Of a stretch of 6,506 nucleotides of DNA, positions 1-5,614 are shown in pieces. The stretch comes from an uncultured Bacteroidota bacterium (GTDB lineage: Bacteria; Bacteroidota; Bacteroidia; Chitinophagales; Saprospiraceae), in NCBI GenBank assembly GCA_937926185.1, contig CALEYM010000751.1:1-6506 (forward strand), given 5' to 3'. The notes beneath the pieces were generated by a model. That model ran no database searches. It was not told the origin of the DNA and saw only the letters and a program-made list of their open reading frames with translations. The position numbers and the translations under genes were made by a program. Each line of letters opens with the position of its first letter. Position 1 is the first letter of the stretch.

Positions 1-288
1 AATTCCTGTTTGAAAAATTTAAAAAAGTTCAACGTACAATGAGTTTAAAGGTCTTCGGAAAAATTGAAATTGGTTGGAAGGTTTCTGGTTGGAAGGTTAG
101 ACGGTTACGGGTTGTTTTGAAAGGCGCGCAAAAGTACGAAGCTATTTCCGAATAAGCGATATGGAAAATGGTATGCAAAAGGGTAAAAGTCATTATTTTT
201 TGGTAATTTTTTTGAAATAAACGGTACCCTTCACCCCAAGGGCCTCTACAATCCGCAATCCGTCCCGAGGCCTCGGGACAATCCGCAA
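1..288. other. Non-coding region downstream of the M16-family gene
   Basis: I see no credible gene here. The only minus-strand open frame (29-292) translates low-complexity repeats (a TFQPETFQP stretch) and overlaps the palindrome, so I regard it as chance. The region holds a 15-bp-period tandem repeat (71-98), a possible 5-bp-stem hairpin (227-231 with 238-242) and the palindrome/direct-repeat block at 248-290. A minus-strand octamer TACTTTTG (129-136) matches the Bacteroidota -7 consensus TAnnTTTG and could serve a gene to the left of the window, but no TTTG -33 element lies at the right distance. Confidence 0.6.
71..98. repeat. Short tandem repeat, 13-bp core at 15-bp period
   Basis: The core tggttggaaggtt occurs at 71-83 and again, identically, at 86-98, separated by two bases. 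It lies in non-coding DNA and no function can be assigned. Confidence 0.75.
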
Positions 289-290
289 TC
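248..290. repeat. 18-bp perfect palindrome flanked by 13-bp direct repeats
   Basis: The 18-bp palindrome gtcccgaggcctcgggac spans 262-279. The 13-mer acaatccgcaatc occurs at 248-260 and again at 278-290. The second copy overlaps both the last palindrome bases and the first two bases of the TGA stop of the M16-family gene (289-291, minus strand). The hairpin would form just after that stop and could help end transcription, but no T-run follows it, so it is not a standard intrinsic terminator. The layout also resembles a tiny palindromic insertion flanked by a duplicated target. Confidence 0.7.
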
Positions 291-1557
291 ATTTGCCCAC
301 CGTCACCGTCCAGAAATCCTCGGGCTGCAAATACCGGTTGGCGAGTTCCTGCAAGGTTTCGGGTGTAATGGTGCGGATGGTGTGGACCAGTTCATCGAAG
401 GCGTGCAGGGGTAAATCCTCGGTAATCAGGGTTTTAATGACGTCCGAGGTGTTGAGCGGGCCGTCGAGGCCGTTGAGCAACATGCCGAGCAGGTAATTGC
501 GCACCATGGATAACTCTTCGCCGGGCACCGGGGTTTCCCGCAAACGTTTCATTTCCAGAAATATTTCCCGCAAGGTGGCCGCGGCTTTCCCCGTATGCAC
601 TTCCGTGGCCACGTACAGGCAGCCGCCGTGCAGCATGGCGTCGGCGGTGGAGTAGATATTGTAGGTATAGCCGCGTTTTTCCCGCACGTTCATCATCAGG
701 CGGGAGCCGAAATACCCGCCGAGGATGGTATTGAGCACGTACACGCCGTTGTAATCGGGGTGGTGACGGGAGAACAGGCGCCGGCCGGTTTTAATGGCCG
801 TTTGCAGGGAGCCGGCGTGTTTGATATGCTCCTTATGCGGTTGGTTATCGGCAATTTGCGGCGGTGTGCGGGGCGTAAGGCCCTGCCGCCGGTTTTGTCC
901 CAAATGCCGGTTGAGCAACTGCAAAACGGGTTCGTCCACCCGCCCGCTCACAAAAAGCCGGCAATTGCCCGGTGTGTACCAGTGATCGAAATGGCGCGCG
1001 AGGTCGTCCCGCGTGAGCGCGGTATAATCGGCCGGCATGGAGTTGTATCCATACGGGTGCGCCGTTCCGAAGATCAGTTCGGTGATCCGGCGGTAGGCCA
1101 GCACTTCTTCCTTGTCGAGATCAACCTGGAGTTCCTGGATGCTGGTGCGTTTGAAGGTTTCGAGTTCGTCGGTCGGGAAAGACGGCTCCTGCAGCAGTTC
1201 GGCAAACACGGGGATCAGCTCGGCGGCGTATTTGCGCAGGGAGAACAACAGGAAATTGGACGTGTCGAGGTTGGTCGGCACGCTCAGGGAGCCGCCGTAA
1301 AAGTCGATGTGCTCGGCAATCTCGGCCCCGCTGCGCCGCGTCGTGCCCTCCCGCAACAGCCGCGCCGCCGCCCGCGCTGCCAGGCGCTTGTCTTCCTCCG
1401 GGCGTCCGGCGCGGTACACAGCCTCTATTTTGAGGATTTCCTGGCCGGGAAAGTCGAGCGCGTACACGGGGATGCCATTGTCGAGGCGAACGACTTTCGG
1501 CTCGGGCAGTACGAGGTGGCCGACTTGGTGGATGGTGGGGGATGTTTTGCGATTCAT
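289..1557 (-). CDS. M16 (insulinase/pitrilysin) family protein, probably non-catalytic subunit
   Basis: The 422-residue product shows the two-domain plan of short bacterial M16 zinc peptidases: an N-terminal LDNGIPVYALDFPG start (about 25-38), then a C-terminal domain with SRLMMNVREKRGYTYNIYS (285-303). In active members the first domain carries HxxEH just before a GT pair. Here that stretch reads RAAAR before LLREGT (71-72 is GT), so R62, A65 and R66 replace the two histidines and the glutamate, and zinc hydrolysis is not expected. The Arg and Tyr of the REKRGYTY segment (R292, Y299) are kept; in bacterial heterodimeric M16 enzymes the inactive subunit supplies this substrate-binding pair. 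I chose the ATG at 1557 because homology begins shortly after it; the frame stays open to 1881, but that extension (RCRLDGSLQDD...) looks non-coding. No signal peptide is visible. No catalytic partner is adjacent, which is unusual. The family is clear; the partner and substrate are unknown. Confidence 0.9.
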   Translation of the reverse strand: MNRKTSPTIHQVGHLVLPEPKVVRLDNGIPVYALDFPGQEILKIEAVYRAGRPEEDKRLAARAAARLLREGTTRRSGAEIAEHIDFYGGSLSVPTNLDTSNFLLFSLRKYAAELIPVFAELLQEPSFPTDELETFKRTSIQELQVDLDKEEVLAYRRITELIFGTAHPYGYNSMPADYTALTRDDLARHFDHWYTPGNCRLFVSGRVDEPVLQLLNRHLGQNRRQGLTPRTPPQIADNQPHKEHIKHAGSLQTAIKTGRRLFSRHHPDYNGVYVLNTILGGYFGSRLMMNVREKRGYTYNIYSTADAMLHGGCLYVATEVHTGKAAATLREIFLEMKRLRETPVPGEELSMVRNYLLGMLLNGLDGPLNTSDVIKTLITEDLPLHAFDELVHTIRTITPETLQELANRYLQPEDFWTVTVGK

Positions 1558-1653
1558 CAAGCGATCAGGCAAAATGTTTAAAACGTTTGAGGGAAGACCG
1601 GCTGTACTTATTATGCTGACAGGCCAGGCAGGCGGTGTGGCGAATGGAGGGAG

Positions 1654-1661
1654 CAAAAGTA
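1654..1661 (-). promoter_or_regulatory. Possible -7 promoter element for the M16-family gene
   Basis: On the minus strand the octamer reads TACTTTTG, an exact match to the Bacteroidota -7 consensus TAnnTTTG, about 95 bases upstream of the chosen start at 1557. No TTTG -33 element is seen at the usual 19-21-base spacing, so this is only a candidate. Confidence 0.2.
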
Positions 1662-1864
1662 TTTGGAGTTTTGGAGAGTGGCGTGCGTGAAGGGGGGAAA
1701 TTTCATGGCCGGGGGGGCCAATCGTGTTGAGCCTCGAACGCAGTCGGTGCATACAACGCGGAAGCTCGCCTATCCCTCCTTTTCTTCCCCTGCGTTTGTC
1801 ATCTTGTAAAGACCCGTCCAATCTGCATCGGGCATGTTCGTCGTGTACAGAACCGTGACACTTT

Positions 1865-1903
1865 TTTTCCACGTTCTCCACACTATGTTAGTTTTTTTCC
1901 ACA
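1865..1903 (+). promoter_or_regulatory. Cluster of three DnaA-box-like 9-mers upstream of dnaN
   Basis: Three 9-mers in the same orientation resemble the DnaA box TTATCCACA: TTTTCCACG (1865-1873, two mismatches), TTCTCCACA (1874-1882, one mismatch) and TTTTCCACA (1895-1903, one mismatch). The first two abut. The longer word tttttttccac recurs exactly 30 bases apart (1862-1872 and 1892-1902), close to three helical turns. DnaA control of replication genes is known in other bacteria; that it acts here is inference. T-rich DNA raises the chance of accidental matches. Confidence 0.3.
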
Positions 1904-1923
1904 AAAACCCCAAACAAACCCCT

Positions 1924-1931
1924 TATTTTTG
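1924..1931 (+). promoter_or_regulatory. Possible -7 promoter element for dnaN
   Basis: TATTTTTG matches the Bacteroidota -7 consensus TAnnTTTG. It would give a leader of about 90 bases before the dnaN start at 2031. Upstream there is only a T-tract (1892-1898), not a clear TTTG at normal spacing, so the -33 half is weak or missing. Confidence 0.35.
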
Positions 1932-2008
1932 CGGGCGTTAAAAAATGCAAAATCCTGACAATCAATTTTTCAATCCAATCTTGAGCCGCCTGACCCAAAT
2001 CACGCCAT

Positions 2009-2032
2009 CACTCAATCACTCAATCGCTCAAT
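2009..2032 (+). repeat. 8-bp tandem repeat running into the dnaN start codon
   Basis: Three consecutive 8-mers read cactcaat (2009-2016), cactcaat (2017-2024) and cgctcaat (2025-2032). The AT of the third copy forms the first two bases of the dnaN ATG (2031-2033), so the repeat occupies the place where a ribosome binding site would be. No Shine-Dalgarno sequence is present, as is usual in Bacteroidota. Confidence 0.8.
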
Positions 2033-3149
2033 GAAATTCAGCGTCTCTTCTTCCGAACTTCTGAAACAACTGCAGGTCGCCTCGGGCGCCATCGGCTCCA
2101 ATCCCGTGTTGCCCATTCTGGAGGACTTTTTGTTCAAAATCGAAAATAAAAAACTCACCATCGCCGCCACCGACCTCGAAACCAGCATCACCACCGCCAT
2201 CGAGGTGCTGGCCGACGACGATTTCACGGTGGCTATTCCGGCCAAAATCCTGCTCGAAACCCTAAAGGCCCTGCCGCAACAGCCGGTTACCTTCACGATC
2301 AACGAAGAGAACTACGGCATCGAGATTACCTCGTCTTACGGTAAATACCGCCTGGCCGGCGAAAATGGCGCCGATTTCCCCAACATCCCCGAGGCGGACA
2401 GCGTGGACACGGTGAAACTAAACAGCCAGTATCTGTTGGAGGCGATCAACAAAACGGTGTTCGCCACCTCCGGCGACGAACTGCGCCCCGCCATGACCGG
2501 CGTGTATTTCCAGATCGACTTCAACAAACTGACCTGCGTAGCCACCGACGCGCACAAACTGGTGAAGATCACGACCCATCAACTCGCCGGCGAAGTAGCC
2601 ACCTCGTTCATCGTGCCCAAAAAGGCGCTCAACCTGTTGAAAAACGCGCTGCCAGCCAACGACGCGGTCACGATCTCGTTCAACAAGGCCAACGCTTTTT
2701 TCAGTTTCGGCAACATGAACCTCGTGTGCCGCCTCATCGACGCGCGCTACCCCGACTACAACGCCGTCATCCCGGTGGACAACCCCAATGTGATGACCGC
2801 CAACCGCGCCGATTTCGCCAACTCGCTCAAACGGATCGCCATTTACGCCAACAAAACCACCAACCAGGTAGTGCTCGACGTGTCGGACAAAAGCCTGACC
2901 ATTTCTGCGCAGGACCTCGATTTCTCCAACGAGGCTACCGAACAAATGAGCTGTAGCTTCGAAGGCACGCCGCTGCGCATCGCGTTCAACGCCAAATTCC
3001 TGGTGGAAATGCTCACCGTGCTGGACGGCGAGGAGGTGAAAATGGAATTTTCCACGCCCTCCCGCGCCGGTATCCTGACGCCGGTGGAGGAGGAGAATAA
3101 CGACCGGGAAATTCTGATGCTGGTGATGCCGGTGATGTTGAACAATTAA
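2031..3149 (+). CDS. dnaN: DNA polymerase III subunit beta (sliding clamp)
   Basis: DnaN forms the ring-shaped dimer that encircles DNA, tethers the replicative polymerase and serves as a docking site for repair and replication proteins in the cytoplasm. The 372-residue length is typical. The three expected clamp domains fall at roughly 1-122, 127-245 and 248-372. Recognisable segments are the MKFSVSSSELLKQLQ start, VATDAHKL (170-177, matching the conserved ATDGHRL-type motif of domain 2), the RYPDY segment (239-243) and the C-terminal LVMPVMLNN, which corresponds to the VMPMRL end that lines the partner-binding cleft in Escherichia coli. The ATG at 2031 begins the conserved N-terminus directly. 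The gene stands alone: dnaA and recF are not adjacent, its left neighbour is divergent and its right neighbour convergent. Nothing is broken or missing in the protein. Confidence 0.97.
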   Translation: MKFSVSSSELLKQLQVASGAIGSNPVLPILEDFLFKIENKKLTIAATDLETSITTAIEVLADDDFTVAIPAKILLETLKALPQQPVTFTINEENYGIEITSSYGKYRLAGENGADFPNIPEADSVDTVKLNSQYLLEAINKTVFATSGDELRPAMTGVYFQIDFNKLTCVATDAHKLVKITTHQLAGEVATSFIVPKKALNLLKNALPANDAVTISFNKANAFFSFGNMNLVCRLIDARYPDYNAVIPVDNPNVMTANRADFANSLKRIAIYANKTTNQVVLDVSDKSLTISAQDLDFSNEATEQMSCSFEGTPLRIAFNAKFLVEMLTVLDGEEVKMEFSTPSRAGILTPVEEENNDREILMLVMPVMLNN

Positions 3150-3169
3150 GATTATTGAGCAGGGTTGTT

Positions 3170-3184
3170 CCGGACTAAGTCCGG
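3170..3184. repeat. 15-bp inverted repeat downstream of dnaN
   Basis: The sequence ccggact-a-agtccgg is a perfect 7-bp inverted repeat around one base. It lies 20 bases after the dnaN stop, beside a second inverted repeat. No T-run follows, so a terminator role is possible but unproven. It may be a copy of a dispersed palindromic repeat. Confidence 0.7.
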
Positions 3185-3193
3185 CAGATACGT

Positions 3194-3217
3194 GGGTGAA
3201 GTCTGAAGACTTCGCCT
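3194..3217. repeat. Inverted repeat overlapping the stop of the S23 gene, possible bidirectional terminator
   Basis: The perfect arms gaagtct (3198-3204) and agacttc (3207-3213) extend outward through a G-T pair, two G-C pairs and another G-T pair to 3194-3217. The right arm overlaps the TAG stop of the convergent S23 gene (3216-3218). It lies in the 66-bp gap between convergent dnaN and S23, where one hairpin could end transcription from both sides, although no T-run is present on either strand. Confidence 0.65.
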
Positions 3218-3620
3218 AGCAGCTGGTATACTCAGACAAGGAATGACTAATCTTAGTTATTTTTTTGGCAGTACTGACGCTTTTCACGAAAATTGCAATC
3301 AATTCATCATTCTCTTTGAGTATTGGATCAAGGCGCTCCGTTTTAAAATATCCTTTTTGTACAATTATTTTGAGGCTAACCATAGTCTCCCGGAGTTCTT
3401 TCAGGCATATTTTCATTTTATGTACAAAATCAGCATTGGACTCAGCAGCCTGGGCTTCTGCGTAATTTAGCGCCGGCGAAGTGCCGGAACGTATAATCTG
3501 GCCGCCGATATGTTTGCCCGCAAAAGTCTTAGGTAAGGCTTCTGCCAAATCAATAATACGAACGGCAAATTCAACCAGCCGTTGTTCCAGATCAAATTTT
3601 ACCTTTTCGCTTTTATCCAT
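3216..3620 (-). CDS. Four-helix-bundle protein of the S23 / 23S rRNA intervening-sequence family
   Basis: The 134-residue product carries the hallmark centre of this family, QIIRSGTSPALNYAEAQAAES (about 41-61) followed by DFVHKMKICLKELRETMVSLKI (64-85). It should form an all-helical bundle, probably oligomeric and cytoplasmic. The family was first found inside intervening sequences of 23S rRNA genes; stand-alone copies are common, and a relative (Avd) partners reverse transcriptases in diversity-generating retroelements. Neither an rRNA nor a reverse transcriptase is present here. The charged SEKVKFD start and the HSLSEYTSC tail are not conserved features. GC content is low: about 34 percent in 3301-3420, against about 75 percent in a sampled comM line. 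That fits acquisition by transfer. It lies downstream of comM on the same strand, but the 46-bp-armed inverted repeat separates them. The family call is firm; the molecular role is unknown. Confidence 0.9.
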   Translation of the reverse strand: MDKSEKVKFDLEQRLVEFAVRIIDLAEALPKTFAGKHIGGQIIRSGTSPALNYAEAQAAESNADFVHKMKICLKELRETMVSLKIIVQKGYFKTERLDPILKENDELIAIFVKSVSTAKKITKISHSLSEYTSC

Positions 3621-3688
3621 GTTGTCAAGATTTTATGTAATTCCTTGTGTTGGCTTATAAGCACATTAATACCTGTGCACTCCAAAAC
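3621..3688. other. Leader of the S23 gene with small palindromes and a degenerate repeat piece
   Basis: Three small elements lie just upstream of the S23 start. The word aattccttgtgttgg (3639-3653) matches the centre of the 38-bp repeat unit, aattccttgttgg, apart from two inserted bases. The 10-mer gcttataagc (3653-3662) is a perfect palindrome. The arms gcaca (3661-3665) and tgtgc (3674-3678) could pair across an 8-base loop. No TAnnTTTG promoter element is seen on the minus strand. Confidence 0.5.
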
Positions 3689-3835
3689 TTGGATATTGGA
3701 AATTCCTTGTTGGATATTGGATATTCTGCTACGTCGGATTGGATATTGGAAATTCCTTGTTGGATATTGGATATTCCTCTAAGTAAAAAACGTAGCAGAA
3801 TATCCAATATCCAACAAGGAATATCCAATATCCAA
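3689..3835. repeat. Large inverted repeat (46-bp arms) built from three copies of a 38-bp unit
   Basis: The left arm (3689-3734) and right arm (3790-3835) are reverse complements over 46 bp with one mismatch (A at 3701 against the T expected from the right arm). They enclose a 55-bp centre. Within this, a 38-bp unit beginning ttggatattggaaattcc occurs at 3689-3726 and again, identically, at 3739-3776, a 50-base period; the right arm holds an inverted copy. Each unit is itself made of the 7-mer ggatatt repeated around the word ccttgtt. Transcribed RNA could fold into a long stem. The element sits between the comM stop and the S23 start, so it may also block read-through from comM. Confidence 0.9.
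3739..3776. repeat. Second direct copy of the 38-bp unit, in the loop of the large inverted repeat
   Basis: This segment is identical base for base to 3689-3726. It could pair with the right arm as an alternative to the left arm, giving two mutually exclusive hairpins, the nearer one with a much shorter loop. Identity of the two direct copies suggests recent duplication or ongoing homogenisation. Confidence 0.85.
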
Positions 3836-3860
3836 ATAGGTCACTCTGTAAGGGAAGCCC

Positions 3861-5423
3861 CTACCCAGCCCAGCCCTCCCGATCCAAACTCCTGAAATGT
3901 ATCGCCTCCGCCAAATCCTCTATCCGGATATCCGCGCTGCCCGCCAGATCAGCCGCTGTGCGGGCCACTTTTAGAATCCGGTCGTATGCCCGGGCGCTGA
4001 GTTGAAGGCGCTCCATCGACGTTTTCAACAATGTAAGCCCGGCGCTGTCCAGTGCGCACACCTCCCGCACCATGCGGCTGGGCATCTGGGCGTTGCAGTA
4101 CACGTCTTTTAAATCCTTGAATCGCCCGGCCTGCACTTCGCGGGCGCGCAAAACGCGTTGCCGGATATCGGCGCTGGTGAGTTTGGGTCGCTGAGCGGTG
4201 GTGAGTTCGTCGTAGGAAACCGGCGTCACTTCCACGTGCAGGTCGATGCGGTCGAGCAGGGGGCCGGAGATTTTGGACACGTAGCGTTTCACCACGCCGG
4301 GGCCGCACACACATTCTTTTTCGGGGTGGTTGTAGTAGCCGCAGGGGCAGGGGTTCATGCTGGCCACGAGCATGAAGCTGGCGGGATAGTCTACGGTCAC
4401 TTTGGCGCGGCTGATGGTCACGCGGCGTTCTTCCATGGGCTGGCGCATCACTTCGAGGGCGGTGCGTTTGAATTCGGGCAGTTCGTCGAGGAAGAGCACG
4501 CCGTTGTGGGCGATACTGATCTCGCCGGGCATGGGGTCGGAGCCGCCGCCCACGAGGGCCACGTCGCTGATGGTGTGGTGCGGGGCGCGGAAGGGGCGGG
4601 TGGTGACGAGGCCCATGTTGCCGTTCAGCACGCCGGCCACAGAATGTATTTTGGTGGTTTCGAGCGCTTCGTGCAGGCTGAGCGGCGGCAGAATGGTGGG
4701 CAGGCGCCGCGCCAGCATGGTTTTGCCGGCGCCGGGCGGACCGATGAGGATGACGTTGTGTCCGCCCGCCGCGGCCAGTTCGAGCGCGCGTTTGATGTTT
4801 TCCTGGCCGCGCACGTCGGAGAAATCGACGTCGTAGTTGTCGAGGTTGGCGGCAAATTCCTCGCGGGTGTTCACCACCACGGGGTCTATCGCGTTGCTGC
4901 CCGACAGCACCTCGATGGCTTCGTTCAGGTTTTCCACGCCGTACACCTCCAGGTCGCTGACGATGGCGGCTTCGCGGGCATTTTCCTTGGGCAGGATCAC
5001 GCCCTTGAACTGCTCTCGCCGCGCCTGAATGGCGATGGGCAGGGCGCCCTTGATGGGCCGCAGCGAGCCGTCGAGCGAGAGCTCGCCCATGATGAAGAAC
5101 TTGTCGAGATTGACTTCCGGGATGACGCCCGTGCCGGCCAGCATCCCGATGGTAATGGGCAGGTCGAAAGCCGAACCTTCCTTGCGGATGTCGGCGGGCG
5201 CCAGGTTGATGATGGTTTTGAACCGCGGCAGGCGCAGGCCGGAGTTCCTCAAGGCGGCCTCGGTGCGTTGCTGGCCCTCGCGCACGGCGCTGTCGGGCAG
5301 ACCCACGATGAAGTAGCCGGGTTTATCGGCGGTGGTGCCCAGCGCGCCGCCGGTGTTCACTTCGATGGTGATGGTTTTGGCGTCCACGCCGTGTACGGCG
5401 CCGGCAAAGGTTTTGACAAGCAT
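3861..5423 (-). CDS. comM: ComM/YifB-family Mg-chelatase-like AAA+ ATPase
   Basis: The 520-residue protein has the full architecture of the family. An N-terminal ribosomal-S5/Lon-like domain includes GYFIVGLPDSAVREGQQR (36-53) and NLAPADIRKEGSAFDLPI (73-90). The AAA+ core has Walker A GPPGAGKT (228-235), FRAPHHTISDVALVGGG (278-294), Walker B VLFLDE (309-314), a cysteine cluster (C359, C361, C371, C373) that may bind metal, and SGPLLDRIDLH (386-396). The C-terminal lid domain has LSARAYDRILKVARTAADL (475-493) and ends near FRSLDRE. In Vibrio cholerae ComM is a hexameric branch-migration helicase that helps integrate transforming DNA; the gene is widely conserved, also in species not known to be competent. 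The ATG at 5423 opens the conserved N-terminus. It stands alone, with 191 bp to the upstream gene and a repeat element downstream. Length and motifs are intact. Confidence 0.95.
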   Translation of the reverse strand: MLVKTFAGAVHGVDAKTITIEVNTGGALGTTADKPGYFIVGLPDSAVREGQQRTEAALRNSGLRLPRFKTIINLAPADIRKEGSAFDLPITIGMLAGTGVIPEVNLDKFFIMGELSLDGSLRPIKGALPIAIQARREQFKGVILPKENAREAAIVSDLEVYGVENLNEAIEVLSGSNAIDPVVVNTREEFAANLDNYDVDFSDVRGQENIKRALELAAAGGHNVILIGPPGAGKTMLARRLPTILPPLSLHEALETTKIHSVAGVLNGNMGLVTTRPFRAPHHTISDVALVGGGSDPMPGEISIAHNGVLFLDELPEFKRTALEVMRQPMEERRVTISRAKVTVDYPASFMLVASMNPCPCGYYNHPEKECVCGPGVVKRYVSKISGPLLDRIDLHVEVTPVSYDELTTAQRPKLTSADIRQRVLRAREVQAGRFKDLKDVYCNAQMPSRMVREVCALDSAGLTLLKTSMERLQLSARAYDRILKVARTAADLAGSADIRIEDLAEAIHFRSLDREGWAG

Positions 5424-5614
5424 GGCGAGTGGATGAATGTGGTCAATGTGGTCAATGTGGTTAATGGAAACTCGCCGTGGAAGTTAGTGGGAATGGCAGG
5501 AAAAGCGGAAAGAACAGGAGGGAGATTTTTATATTTTTTTTAATTTAAATTGTTCTTAAAGTTTTGATATACAGTATTTTAAGAGGTAGTTTTTGGTGGT
5601 GAAAGCAACGGGGT
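5424..5614. promoter_or_regulatory. comM leader and promoter region
   Basis: This 191-bp gap follows the HTH gene and precedes comM on the minus strand. Its middle (about 5526-5580) is very AT-rich and includes the 10-bp palindrome aatttaaatt (5542-5551). The part nearest comM holds a 9-bp tandem repeat. I found no exact TAnnTTTG element on the minus strand, so the promoter cannot be placed. Confidence 0.4.
5436..5462. repeat. 9-bp tandem repeat in the comM leader
   Basis: On the plus strand aatgtggtc (5436-5444) is followed by an identical copy (5445-5453) and by aatgtggtt (5454-5462); a further partial copy, aatgg, follows. On the coding strand the repeat ends about a dozen bases before the comM ATG, within the presumed 5' untranslated region. 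Confidence 0.85.

Larger units (their letters stand above)
1558..2030. other. Divergent intergenic region between M16-family gene and dnaN
   Basis: This 473-bp gap separates two divergently transcribed genes and should carry both promoters. Its M16-proximal part is G/C-rich and without recognisable genes. From about 1861 it becomes rich in T and A and contains DnaA-box-like 9-mers (1865-1903), a TAnnTTTG octamer facing dnaN (1924-1931), another facing the M16 gene (1654-1661), and a tandem repeat before the dnaN start. The M16 reading frame stays open without homology up to 1881. No RNA gene was recognised. Confidence 0.65.

Noticed and set aside
29..292. Minus-strand 87-codon frame after the M16 gene
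   Set aside because: It translates the palindrome and the 15-bp tandem repeat, and has no homology that I recognise.
595..1581. Plus-strand open frame of 328 codons opposite the M16-family gene
   Set aside because: It is antisense to a clear M16 protein and has a shadow-like composition with no recognisable motif.
1558..1881. N-terminal extension of the M16-family protein to an ATG at 1881
   Set aside because: The added 108 residues show no M16 homology and no credible signal peptide, and would run into the T-rich region upstream of dnaN.
1861..2030. Chromosomal replication origin next to dnaN
   Set aside because: The DnaA-like sites are few and imperfect, dnaA is absent, and no clear unwinding element with repeats is present. 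A local regulatory site is the more modest reading.
2418..2945. Minus-strand open frame of 175 codons inside dnaN
   Set aside because: It mirrors the dnaN codons, is Val/Gly/His rich, and has no domain signal.
3216..3620. Diversity-generating retroelement accessory (Avd) assignment for the S23-family gene
   Set aside because: No reverse transcriptase or template/variable repeat pair is visible in the window, so only the general family name is supported.
3582..3782. Plus-strand small frames with WILEIPCWILDI-type sequence, and a neighbour with ISNIQQGISNIQ
   Set aside because: These are translations of the 38-bp nucleotide repeat in different frames; the peptide periodicity is explained by the DNA repeat.
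4158..5543. Long plus-strand open frame of 461 codons opposite comM
   Set aside because: It is fully antisense to a well-conserved gene, rich in Gly, His, Ala and Val as expected from the complement of high-GC codons, and ends in an NVVNVVNVVN run made by the leader tandem repeat.
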